A DNA stretch of 64,000 nt from NCBI RefSeq assembly GCF_004310335.1, contig NZ_SIRS01000004.1, positions 519,493-583,492 of the forward strand. The letters run 5' to 3'. The notes under the pieces are model-generated. The model did no database searches, was not told the origin of the DNA, and saw only the letters and a program-made list of their open reading frames with translations. A program made the position numbers and the translations under genes. The stretch comes from Hyunsoonleella pacifica. GTDB lineage: Bacteria > Bacteroidota > Bacteroidia > Flavobacteriales > Flavobacteriaceae. Shown here in pieces: positions 7,859 to 15,221 of the stretch (position 1 is the first letter of the stretch; each line of letters opens with the position of its first letter).

Positions 7859-9403
7859 TTATTTAATTTGATTACCATCTTTATCGAAAAAATGGTACTC
7901 TAGATATGTGTAAGCATCTCGGGGTAAAACTTTAACCCACTTCTTGTGTTCTAAAAACCATTTAGAACGTACAGATGGAAAGCCCTTGGTTAAAAAGGCT
8001 GCTATAAAAGGATGTGTGTTTAGAGTCACCTTCTTATAGTCTTTTTTGAATAGTCTTTCAAGATCTTGGTTAATTTTTTGCACTATACTTATTGGTGCTT
8101 CAACCTCTGCGCCATTTAAACCGTTGGGGTTTTCCTCTCGGGTTTTTATATTCATTTCTGGGCGCGTGCGTTGTCTTGTTATTTGTATCAAACCAAATTT
8201 ACTTGGTGGCAGTATTTTATGTTTTGCTCTGTCGTCCTTCATTTCTTCTCGAAGGTGTTGAAACAGTTTCTGCCTGTTATCAGACTTTGTCATGTCAATA
8301 AAATCAATTACTATAATGCCTCCCATATCACGTAAACGTAATTGGCGTGCAATTTCTGTAGCTGAAATTAAATTAACTTCTAAAGCTGTTTCCTCTTGGT
8401 TGTTTGATTTGTTAGATCTGTTACCGCTGTTTACATCAATAACATGAAGGGCTTCGGTATGTTCTATTACCAAATAGGCGCCTTTTGTCATGGAAACGGT
8501 TTTTCCAAAAGAGGTTTTTATCTGTCGCTCTATCCCGAACTTTTCGAAAACAGGAACACGATTTTGATACAGTTTTACTATTGATTCTTTCTTTGGTGCA
8601 ATTTCTTGCAAATAATCTTTAATTTGGTAGTACAGTGTTTCATCATCAACTGTTATTCCTGTAAAGGTGTCGTTAAATATATCTCGTAAAATAGACGAGG
8701 CTTTATTCATTTCTCCTAATACTTTACTAGGGTGATGTGCTTTGTACAACTTTTTACACATTGCATTCCATCGCTGGAGCAAATTCTGTAAATCTTTATC
8801 TAATTCGGCTACTTTTTTGCCTTGTGCTACAGTACGAACAATTATACCAAAACCTTGCGGCGTGATACTTTTTACCAAACGTTTTAAACGATCTTTTTCT
8901 TCTCGAGATTCTATTTTTTGTGAAATAGAAATGCGGTTAGAAAAAGGCATTAAAACAATATATCTACCGGCTATAGATAACTCTGAAGTTATTCTTGGGC
9001 CTTTTGTAGATATTGGTTCTTTTACTACTTGTACTAATAGCGATTGATTGGATTTTAAGACGTCGGCAATTTTGCCATCTTTCTCAATATCCTTTTCAAA
9101 TGGGAAGTTTTTTAAAGAAAAATCTTTTAGTTTACCTGTGCTTACACGTTTTGTGAATTTTAAAAGTGAAGGTAATTTAGGACCTAAATCATGATAGTGC
9201 AAAAATGCATCTTTCTCGTAACCTACATTAACAAATGCAGCATTTAGTCCTGGAACAGTTTTACGGATTTTGGCAATAAACACGTCGCCAACCGAAAAAT
9301 TGTTATCATCTTCATCCTTTTGTAATTCAATAAGTTTTCCATCTTTTAATAAGGCAAAATCAACAGCTTCTGAATTAGATCGAATAATCAATTCTTTATC
9401 CAT
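7859..9403 (-). CDS. rng: Ribonuclease E/G family protein (RNase G-like)
   Basis: A 514-residue endoribonuclease for single-stranded AU-rich RNA, acting in rRNA processing and mRNA decay. The S1 RNA-binding region lies at about 37-130 (VGDVFIAKIRKTVPGLNAAFV). The catalytic, Mg-binding aspartates sit in HVIDVNSG (D323) and VIDFIDM (D367). The FGLIQITRQRTRPEM segment follows. The Zn-link CPxCxG that normally comes next is missing: the stretch reads REENPNGLNGAEVEAP, without Cys. It also lacks the long C-terminal degradosome arm of RNase E, so RNase G fits better. It follows the HU and basic-protein genes. Confidence 0.92.
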   Translation of the reverse strand: MDKELIIRSNSEAVDFALLKDGKLIELQKDEDDNNFSVGDVFIAKIRKTVPGLNAAFVNVGYEKDAFLHYHDLGPKLPSLLKFTKRVSTGKLKDFSLKNFPFEKDIEKDGKIADVLKSNQSLLVQVVKEPISTKGPRITSELSIAGRYIVLMPFSNRISISQKIESREEKDRLKRLVKSITPQGFGIIVRTVAQGKKVAELDKDLQNLLQRWNAMCKKLYKAHHPSKVLGEMNKASSILRDIFNDTFTGITVDDETLYYQIKDYLQEIAPKKESIVKLYQNRVPVFEKFGIERQIKTSFGKTVSMTKGAYLVIEHTEALHVIDVNSGNRSNKSNNQEETALEVNLISATEIARQLRLRDMGGIIVIDFIDMTKSDNRQKLFQHLREEMKDDRAKHKILPPSKFGLIQITRQRTRPEMNIKTREENPNGLNGAEVEAPISIVQKINQDLERLFKKDYKKVTLNTHPFIAAFLTKGFPSVRSKWFLEHKKWVKVLPRDAYTYLEYHFFDKDGNQIK

Positions 9404-9551
9404 TGTGTTAATTTTTATCCCAATAATAATTATCGGAATGGATTAAACATTATTTTTTTCACAGGATTTTAATCCGTGGAGTTCAAAACACACCTATTAC
9501 AGTGCTAAAAATTTATGAACTCATTTCAAAGAACTTTGTTGTGTTTTCAAA

Positions 9552-9584
9552 CAAAAAAAGTAGCTATCTCACTACTTTTTTTAT
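9552..9584 (-). terminator. Rho-independent terminator after the small basic protein gene
   Basis: AAAGTAG and CTACTTT arms flank a short loop (9557-9577), and the reverse strand then has a run of seven T residues (9559-9553). It lies directly after the stop of the 30-residue basic gene and would separate it from rng. Confidence 0.65.
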
Positions 9585-9677
9585 TTATTTTTTCTTTTTG
9601 TGACGGTTAGCGCGTCTACGTTTTTTACGCTTGTGCGTCGCTACCTTATGTCTTTTGCGTTTTTTACCACTTGGCAT
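9585..9677 (-). CDS. Very small, highly basic AURKAIP1/COX24-like ribosome-associated protein
   Basis: A 30-residue frame from the ATG at 9677 reads MPSGKKRKRHKVATHKRKKR and continues RRANRHKKKK, so about two thirds of the residues are Lys, Arg or His. This matches the tiny proteins of Bacteroidota annotated as AURKAIP1/COX24-domain proteins, related to mitochondrial ribosomal protein mS38. Such a composition implies rRNA binding. It lies between the HU gene and rng with its own terminator. It is short enough to be missed by gene callers. Confidence 0.85.
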   Translation of the reverse strand: MPSGKKRKRHKVATHKRKKRRRANRHKKKK

Positions 9678-9718
9678 AAATAGTGTCTTTTAAATTAATG
9701 ATTTATTTTAAATGCTTT

Positions 9719-10009
9719 TTACTTAACTTCTACGTTAGTTTTAACACCCTCAACAAAAACTTTTGCAGGCTTGAATGCTGGTATGTTGTGTGCTGGTATT
9801 TTTATAGTAGTATTTTTAGAGATATTTCTACCTGTTTTCTCAGCTCTTGTTTTAATAATGAAGCTTCCAAAACCTCTCAAATATACATTATCACCGCTTT
9901 CTAAAGATGTTTTTACTTCCTCCATAAAAGATTCAACAGTTGCTTGTACATCTCCTTTTTCAATTCCTAGCTTTTCAGAAATCTTTGCTACTAAATCGGC
10001 CTTTGTCAT
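9719..10009 (-). CDS. DNA-binding protein HU / IHF family
   Basis: A 96-residue nucleoid protein that binds and bends DNA as a dimer. It starts MTKADLVAKISEKLG and carries the family signature FGSFIIKTRAEKTGRN near residues 48-63, followed by the DNA-binding beta arm with IPAHNIPAFKPAK. Length is standard. HU and IHF subunits cannot be separated by eye. It is transcribed from a well-formed promoter at 10057-10089, so abundant expression is likely. The small basic protein gene lies 41 bases downstream. Confidence 0.95.
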   Translation of the reverse strand: MTKADLVAKISEKLGIEKGDVQATVESFMEEVKTSLESGDNVYLRGFGSFIIKTRAEKTGRNISKNTTIKIPAHNIPAFKPAKVFVEGVKTNVEVK

Positions 10010-10056
10010 TTTTAGTCTTTTTTATTATTTGGGTTATATAAATTTTAAAAGGGATG

Positions 10057-10089
10057 CAAATATATGCATTTAATATTCAATATTTCAAA
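10057..10089 (-). promoter_or_regulatory. Bacteroidota sigma-A type promoter of the HU gene
   Basis: On the reverse strand TTTG (10089-10086) is followed after 21 bases by TATATTTG (10064-10057). Both the -33 and -7 elements match the Bacteroidota consensus. The HU start lies about 47 bases further on. Confidence 0.7.
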
Positions 10090-10151
10090 CCTAATTCACT
10101 AAAATTTAAGATTATAAACGTTTATTTTAGCACTTGGTAGAAAATAAAAGC

Positions 10152-11198
10152 ATGTCTTTTTCAAATATTTTAATCAACTGGTACTCAAGCAATAAGAGAG
10201 ATTTACCATGGCGCAAAACTAAAAACCCATATTTTATTTGGCTTTCTGAGATTATTTTACAGCAAACTCAAGTTAAACAAGGCCTGCCTTATTACGAAGC
10301 TTTTGTTACTGAATTCCCAACGGTATTTCATCTTGCTAAAGCTAGCGAAAGTGAAGTGCTAAAATTATGGCAGGGGCTTGGGTATTACTCTCGTGCCAGA
10401 AATTTACATTTTACTGCAAAATATATTGTTAATGAACTAAACGGAGAATTTCCCAATACTTATAAAGGACTATTACAATTAAAAGGCGTTGGAGATTATA
10501 CGGCCAGCGCTATTGCTTCAATATGTTATGAGGAAGCAACTGCAGTTGTTGATGGTAATGTGTACCGTGTATTGGGGCGTTATTTTGGTATTGAAACACC
10601 TATTAATTCCACTAATGGCATTAAAGAATTTAAAACGCTTGCTCAGGAATTAATTGATGAAAAGGATCCTGCAACTTTTAATCAGGCTATTATGGAGTTT
10701 GGTGCAACACAATGCAGGCCTAAAAACCCTGATTGTATGTTTTGTCCTTTTCAAGATTCTTGTGTTGCTTATAATAAAGGTACAATTGATAAGCTACCCG
10801 TAAAATTGAAAAAGACTAAGGTTAAGCAGCGCTACTTTAATTTTTTGGTTTTTCTCTCTGAAGACAAACATACTATATTGGAAAAACGTGAAGGAAAAGG
10901 GATTTGGCAAAACCTATATCAGTTTCCATTAATTGAAACTGAACAGCATCTTGATTATGATGCGTTTTTAAAACTAGCTAAAGCACATCCTATTTTAAAA
11001 AACAAGACTTTTGAATTACACCAATATAATAATGTACCTAAAGTACATAAGTTATCTCACCAACATCTGAATACGACATTTTGGACGGTTTCAGTAGAAT
11101 CAGTTGAAAATGGAATTCCTTTTGAAAAGATAACTGAATATCCTGTACCTATTTTGATTGGGAAGTTTATTGAGGGGTTTGAAGAATTTAAAGATTAG
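10152..11198 (+). CDS. mutY: A/G-specific adenine DNA glycosylase MutY
   Basis: A 348-residue base-excision repair enzyme that removes adenine paired with 8-oxoguanine. The HhH-GPD domain holds WLSEIILQQTQV (catalytic Glu), LKGVGDYTASAIASI (helix-hairpin-helix) and VVDGNVYRVLGR (catalytic Asp). The 4Fe-4S cluster ligands are C-x6-C-x2-C-x5-C in CRPKNPDCMFCPFQDSC. The C-terminal part is a NUDIX-like 8-oxoG recognition domain (about 225-348). I start it at ATG 10152; a TTG six codons earlier also fits. mutY next to ssb-gldE-gldD is a known Flavobacterium arrangement, here interrupted by two small reverse genes. Confidence 0.95.
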   Translation: MSFSNILINWYSSNKRDLPWRKTKNPYFIWLSEIILQQTQVKQGLPYYEAFVTEFPTVFHLAKASESEVLKLWQGLGYYSRARNLHFTAKYIVNELNGEFPNTYKGLLQLKGVGDYTASAIASICYEEATAVVDGNVYRVLGRYFGIETPINSTNGIKEFKTLAQELIDEKDPATFNQAIMEFGATQCRPKNPDCMFCPFQDSCVAYNKGTIDKLPVKLKKTKVKQRYFNFLVFLSEDKHTILEKREGKGIWQNLYQFPLIETEQHLDYDAFLKLAKAHPILKNKTFELHQYNNVPKVHKLSHQHLNTTFWTVSVESVENGIPFEKITEYPVPILIGKFIEGFEEFKD

Positions 11199-11251
11199 AG
11201 TTTACTTAGTCTTATAACTTAAATATGTTTCTCTGATTGAACGAATATATA

Positions 11252-11641
11252 CTAATCATAACTCCAACCTTTATCTATTCTCGTAATTACCCCTTTAGTA
11301 TCAAAATATATATTAGAACGGTACCAAGCAAAATCTCTAATCAAGTATTTACGCTTACTTTTTTTACTTAAATACGAGTCGCGAGTATACATGAATTGAA
11401 TTTCATTTTTCCATGTATTCTTAGACAATGGTTCGCCAAGGATGTTAATTACCTCTTCCTTGGTAAAATTCATTTCTATTAAATCAAACTTTTCGAAAGT
11501 GTAGTTTTTAGCAAATTCTGTATCAATATAGGGGTCAAATATATTGTACCCTTCTACTAACAGGAAGCTTCCTAAAAAAAATACAAAAACTAGAATTGGC
11601 ACCCCTAAAACAATCGTTAATATTTTGTAAAAAATTCTCAT
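11252..11641 (-). CDS. Hypothetical membrane-anchored protein with a BamE/SmpA-like segment
   Basis: A 129-residue protein from the ATG at 11641. It opens with MRIFYK and one hydrophobic segment (about 5-27), a signal anchor or uncleaved signal. The segment FTKEEVINILGEPLS (about 60-74) resembles the helix-turn at the start of the BamE/SmpA fold. A late TRIDKGWS strand is similar in style to small BamE-like proteins. The start overlaps the stop of the upstream membrane-protein gene as ATGA, which decides the start against an in-frame ATG 14 codons upstream. The fold call is weak; the function is unknown. Confidence 0.6.
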   Translation of the reverse strand: MRIFYKILTIVLGVPILVFVFFLGSFLLVEGYNIFDPYIDTEFAKNYTFEKFDLIEMNFTKEEVINILGEPLSKNTWKNEIQFMYTRDSYLSKKSKRKYLIRDFAWYRSNIYFDTKGVITRIDKGWSYD

Positions 11642-11970
11642 TTTAAAATAATAGGGTGTAACGCAGTAAACAAATAACCACAAATAAAAAGTAGAGCACT
11701 TAAACCAAATGAAATATTAAAACTTTGCAAAAATGTTGACTTCCAGTTTTTTGGAGACCATACCATAATAAATATTGATATTGTCAAAGCGCCTAGAAGA
11801 ATTGCTATAAAAACAATTAAACTTATTTTGAGAAGGTTGTAGGAAGAACTCGACATAGTAGTTAAAACGAATGCTATAACTATAGCAAATATGCTTAAAC
11901 CTATTTTTTCGTATTTTGATAATGCTTTAATCTTTGGTTGTTTTAGCTGATAACGCTTTAGCAAACACAT
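11638..11970 (-). CDS. Small hypothetical membrane protein
   Basis: A 110-residue protein with three clear hydrophobic segments (about 26-44, 48-71 and 85-107), separated by short loops, one of which reads MVWSPKNWKSTF. I do not recognise the family. The N-terminus is Lys/Arg-rich and probably cytoplasmic. It overlaps the BamE-like gene by four bases, so the two are probably made together. Nothing suggests transport or catalysis. Confidence 0.6.
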   Translation of the reverse strand: MCLLKRYQLKQPKIKALSKYEKIGLSIFAIVIAFVLTTMSSSSYNLLKISLIVFIAILLGALTISIFIMVWSPKNWKSTFLQSFNISFGLSALLFICGYLFTALHPIILK

Positions 11971-12005
11971 TATTGCTTTTGTTTAGTCCAATTATTTACA
12001 GATAG

Positions 12006-12093
12006 ACCTATGTTAGGGATTACTGCGGCATCCTTTTTTGAGACACGAGAAAAAGATATAGCCGAAAGCCTGCCTACCGGCAGTCAGGCGCCC
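12006..12093 (+). ncRNA. Structured repeat resembling Flavo-1 RNA, copy B
   Basis: This has the same layout as the copy at 7724-7812: TGTTAGGGATTACTGCGGCAT, then a hairpin (CTTTTT with AAAAAG around 12032-12055), then a TAGC-GAAAGCC box, a GC-rich hairpin (CTGCC with GGCAG, 12070-12083) and GCGCCC followed by AAAAAACAAA. The hairpin arms differ from copy A but still pair. It lies between the divergent small membrane gene and ssb, upstream of the ssb -7 element, so an RNA would run towards ssb. Confidence 0.6.
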
Positions 12094-12161
12094 AAAAAAC
12101 AAACAAATCTTAGAATATTCTTATTTTTTTATTAATTTTAGAACTATGAAGTTTGAATGTC

Positions 12162-12169
12162 TATTTTTG
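12162..12169 (+). promoter_or_regulatory. Predicted -7 promoter element of ssb-gldE-gldD
   Basis: TATTTTTG matches TAnnTTTG, 22 bases before the ssb start. The mRNA leader would be only about 15 bases long. Confidence 0.5.
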
Positions 12170-12191
12170 CATTCTCTAAAAATTTAAAATT

Positions 12192-12650
12192 ATGGCTGGT
12201 TCGTTAAATAAAGTAATGTTGATTGGGAATTTAGGTGATGATGTAAAGATGCATTATTTTGAGGGGGGCGGCTGTGTTGGTAGATTTCCACTGGCTACTA
12301 GCGAAACTTATATGAGCAAACAAACTAACGAGCGTATTACAAATACAGAATGGCATAATATAGTGGTGCGTAACAAGGGTGCTGAAATATGTGAAAAATA
12401 CTTAAGCAAAGGCGATAAAGTATATATTGAGGGACGCATAAAGACAAGAAAGTGGACTGACGACAAGGGAAATGATAGGTATTCTACCGAAATACAATGT
12501 GTTGATTTTACGTTTTTAAGCACTAAAAAAGAAAACGAAACAAATGCAGCTGCTAATAGTGGCAACCCATTACCCGCATCAAACCCCACTGTTAACCAAT
12601 CTACATCTAGTAACCCATCAATTGATGATAATGATGATCTCCCTTTTTAA
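12192..12650 (+). CDS. ssb: Single-stranded DNA-binding protein SSB
   Basis: A 152-residue tetrameric SSB that coats single-stranded DNA during replication and repair. The OB fold covers about residues 1-110, with NKVMLIGNLGDD at the start, NTEWHNIVV in the middle and the KWTDDKGNDRYSTEIQ strand. The linker (about 112-143) is rich in Asn and Ser. The acidic tip DDNDDLPF, which recruits partner proteins, is intact. It is the first gene of the ssb-gldE-gldD unit, so a replication protein is coupled to gliding genes as in Flavobacterium johnsoniae. Confidence 0.96.
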   Translation: MAGSLNKVMLIGNLGDDVKMHYFEGGGCVGRFPLATSETYMSKQTNERITNTEWHNIVVRNKGAEICEKYLSKGDKVYIEGRIKTRKWTDDKGNDRYSTEIQCVDFTFLSTKKENETNAAANSGNPLPASNPTVNQSTSSNPSIDDNDDLPF

Positions 12651-12676
12651 TTCAAGTATAACCAAAACTGAAATCC

Positions 12677-14005
12677 TTGGATCCTGAACCCCCGAGTTTA
12701 CAATTTTTAATTTTAACAGTTGATATTTCAATTGTCTCTGGTTTTCTATTGCTTTTTGTGCTTTTGTGTTGTTCTGCCTTAATATCAGGGGCTGAAGTTG
12801 CTATGTTTTCGCTTTCAAGAACGGATATTGATAACCATCCTGAAGCAGACAATAAAACTTTTAAAATTATTCTACAGCTATTAGAGCGCCCAAAAAAACT
12901 ATTGGCTACAATTTTAGTAGCCAATAATTTTATAAATATAGCGGTAGTACTTTTGTTTGATTATCTTGGAGACTTTATGTTTAGGGATATTACTACTGAA
13001 ATTGATTTCTATTTTTTTAAAGTAGATTTGGTTTTCTTTATAAAAGTAATTTTAATTACATTTTTGATATTACTTTTTGGTGAGATTTTACCCAAAATAT
13101 ATGCCAGCAGAAACAACCTGAAATTTGCAAGTATTATGGCATATCCTTTAAAGGTTTTAGATACGCTATTATCTCCTATTAGTTTACCAATGCGTAGTAC
13201 TACTTTAGGTATCCATAAACGGTTGGGGAAACAAAAATCTAATCTTAGTGTAGACCAACTATCGCAAGCTTTGGAGTTAACAGATCATGGTGATACTTCT
13301 AAAGAAGAAAAGAAAATTTTACAAGGCATTGTGTCTTTTGGAAATACCGATACCAAGCAGGTAATGCGCCCACGTATAGATATTTTTGCTTTAAATATTG
13401 AACAAAAATACACTGAGATTATCCCTGAGATTATCGCACATGGATATTCTAGAATTCCTGTTTACGAAGAAAATATAGACCAAATTAAAGGCATTCTTTA
13501 TATAAAAGATTTACTGCCATATATTGACAGAAAACAGTTTGATTGGAAAGAATTATTACGAGAGCCATTTTTTGTACCTGAAAACAAAAAGCTAGACGAT
13601 TTAATGGCAGAATTTCAAGAGAAAAAAGTACATTTAGCTGTTGTGGTTGACGAGTACGGTGGCACTTCTGGTTTAATTTCTTTAGAAGATATTATAGAAG
13701 AAATTGTTGGTGATATAAGTGATGAATTTGATGATGAAGACATAAACTATTCCAAACTGGACGATAAAAATTATGTATTTGAAGGTAAAACTGCTTTAAA
13801 AGATTTTTACAAAGTAATTAAACTTGAGGATGATAGTATTTTTGAAGACGAAAAGGGTGAGGCTGAAACCATTGCTGGTTTTGTTTTAGAAATATCTGGT
13901 AGCTTTCCTAAACTACAATCTAAAATATTTTTCAGGGACTACGTTTTTACTATTGAAGCCATGGATAAAAAGCGGATAAAGCGCGTAAAAGTTACTATCA
14001 ACTAA
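12677..14005 (+). CDS. gldE: Gliding motility-associated protein GldE (CNNM/CorC-type membrane protein)
   Basis: A 442-residue inner-membrane protein of the HlyC/CorC-like family. The N-terminal CNNM region has hydrophobic segments at about 15-40, 80-100 and 110-135, with SGAEVAMFSLSRTD typical of the family. Two CBS domains follow (about 205-330, with VMRPRIDIFAL and VVVDEYGGTSGLISLEDI). The C-terminal CorC_HlyC domain is about 345-440. GldE supports GldD in gliding and type IX secretion. It starts at a TTG 26 bases after ssb, with no closer ATG giving the full membrane domain. One base separates it from gldD. Confidence 0.93.
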   Translation: MDPEPPSLQFLILTVDISIVSGFLLLFVLLCCSALISGAEVAMFSLSRTDIDNHPEADNKTFKIILQLLERPKKLLATILVANNFINIAVVLLFDYLGDFMFRDITTEIDFYFFKVDLVFFIKVILITFLILLFGEILPKIYASRNNLKFASIMAYPLKVLDTLLSPISLPMRSTTLGIHKRLGKQKSNLSVDQLSQALELTDHGDTSKEEKKILQGIVSFGNTDTKQVMRPRIDIFALNIEQKYTEIIPEIIAHGYSRIPVYEENIDQIKGILYIKDLLPYIDRKQFDWKELLREPFFVPENKKLDDLMAEFQEKKVHLAVVVDEYGGTSGLISLEDIIEEIVGDISDEFDDEDINYSKLDDKNYVFEGKTALKDFYKVIKLEDDSIFEDEKGEAETIAGFVLEISGSFPKLQSKIFFRDYVFTIEAMDKKRIKRVKVTIN

Positions 14006-14006
14006 T

Positions 14007-14660
14007 ATGAAAACTAAACTCCTGTTTTTTTTAATTCTAATTTTAGGATTTCTTTCCTGTGGGAAGGAAGATTACACTCCAAAACCAAAAGGGTATTTAA
14101 GATTAGATTACCCTAAGGTATCCTACCAAATGCAGCAATTGCCTAACATACCTTTAGCTTTTGAAATAAGTAGTTTAATTGATGATGTTAAGGTTATACC
14201 GCTTAAAAGCACAACCGAAGGTTATGGTATAAATTTAGAGTACACGTCTTTAAAAGCTACTGTTTTTTTAACATATAGAGCAATTGAGAACAATGAGCAA
14301 AACCTAAACGCCTTTTTAAGAGATGCACAAAAACTAACATTAGAACATACCAAAAAAGCTGACGAAATTCCTCGTTATCCTTATGAAAATTACAAACTTA
14401 AGGTGTATGGTATGCTATCAGAGGTTAAGGGTAATGCAGCTTCTCCTGTACAGTTTTATGTGACTGATAGTACACAACATTTTTTAACAGGCTCATTGTA
14501 TTTTAAAACTAAGCCTAACTACGATTCTATTTTACCTGCAGCTTCTTATTTAAAAAAGGATATTCAAAGGATTATGGAAAGCATAAAGTGGCAGAATAAT
14601 GCAAATTTTACCACCTATGAGAAAATTGATCTTGATGCTAATAATCAGTTATCTAAATAA
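14007..14660 (+). CDS. gldD: Gliding motility lipoprotein GldD
   Basis: A 217-residue lipoprotein required for gliding in flavobacteria. The signal peptide ends in the lipobox GFLSC with the acylated Cys at residue 18. The mature start PKPKGYLRLDYPKVSY is the GldD hallmark. The remaining sequence is an all-beta/alpha domain with no catalytic motif that I can name. It follows gldE immediately, as in other gliding Bacteroidota, and a terminator comes after it. This supports a gliding or T9SS role together with the T9SS cargo at 33756-35618. Confidence 0.93.
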   Translation: MKTKLLFFLILILGFLSCGKEDYTPKPKGYLRLDYPKVSYQMQQLPNIPLAFEISSLIDDVKVIPLKSTTEGYGINLEYTSLKATVFLTYRAIENNEQNLNAFLRDAQKLTLEHTKKADEIPRYPYENYKLKVYGMLSEVKGNAASPVQFYVTDSTQHFLTGSLYFKTKPNYDSILPAASYLKKDIQRIMESIKWQNNANFTTYEKIDLDANNQLSK

Positions 14661-14690
14661 AAAAGCTTCCCTTTTTAGAGAAGCTTTAAC
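14661..14690 (+). terminator. Terminator of ssb-gldE-gldD
   Basis: AAAGCTTC at 14662-14669 is an exact complement of GAAGCTTT at 14680-14687, with a 10-base loop. The T run after the stem is short, while A residues precede it, so it could also act on the reverse strand after the metal-binding lipoprotein gene. Confidence 0.6.
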
Positions 14691-14734
14691 TTATAAACAC
14701 TTAAATTAAAATTTGAGGACTTTATTTTTATTAC

Positions 14735-15121
14735 TTATTTATTTGAAAACGCTTCAACAGTTTTCATATCAACTACTTTATATAAATCTGCAACATTAGT
14801 TACTGTTTTCTCCAAACTCGCAGGATTTACTTTAGCTTCATCATACTCAACCATTGCCAATTCTTTTTCAAAATCTACTTTAGCAAATTTCACGCCTTCC
14901 ATCTTGGCTATTTTCTTTTCAATAGTAGCTGCGCAGCCTACAGCACAAGTCATACCCTTAACGGTAAATTCAGCTTTAGCATAAGTCGCATTAGGGTCCA
15001 ATGTTTTCTCAGAAGCAGTATCAACCTCTACGGTCTTTACTTCTGGTTGCTTCTCATTTTTACAGCTCACTACTAAAAAGACACACAAACAAACCCCAAG
15101 AATATATTTTATAGCTTTCAT
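14735..15121 (-). CDS. Heavy-metal-associated (HMA) domain lipoprotein
   Basis: A 128-residue lipoprotein with lipobox VVSC (Cys 20) and a linker to about residue 45. A ferredoxin-like HMA domain follows at about 50-115. The metal site is GMTCAVGC with Cys 59 and Cys 63, so the spacing is CxxxC instead of the usual CxxC. This spaced form occurs in other Bacteroidota HMA proteins. It probably binds Cu(I) or a similar ion in the cell envelope. It is monocistronic, and no P-type ATPase is next to it. Confidence 0.8.
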   Translation of the reverse strand: MKAIKYILGVCLCVFLVVSCKNEKQPEVKTVEVDTASEKTLDPNATYAKAEFTVKGMTCAVGCAATIEKKIAKMEGVKFAKVDFEKELAMVEYDEAKVNPASLEKTVTNVADLYKVVDMKTVEAFSNK

Positions 15122-15221
15122 TTTAATTAATTTTTAAATTATGTTACAAAATTACTAATTAATGCTATTTATTACTTTAAAAACTTGACTTTTGTGCTTC
15201 TAAAAAGAATATTCGCTTATT

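Noticed and set aside
10134..10151. Use of the TTG at 10134 as mutY start
   Set aside because: The ATG at 10152 gives the usual MutY N-terminus (MSFSNILINWY) and the added residues are not conserved in character.
11252..11970. Toxin-antitoxin interpretation of the overlapping small gene pair
   Set aside because: Both products are membrane or membrane-anchored proteins and neither shows an antitoxin DNA-binding domain or a toxin fold.
12652..12924. A 90-codon reverse frame opposite the start of gldE
   Set aside because: It overlaps the conserved membrane domain of GldE on the other strand and has no family features.
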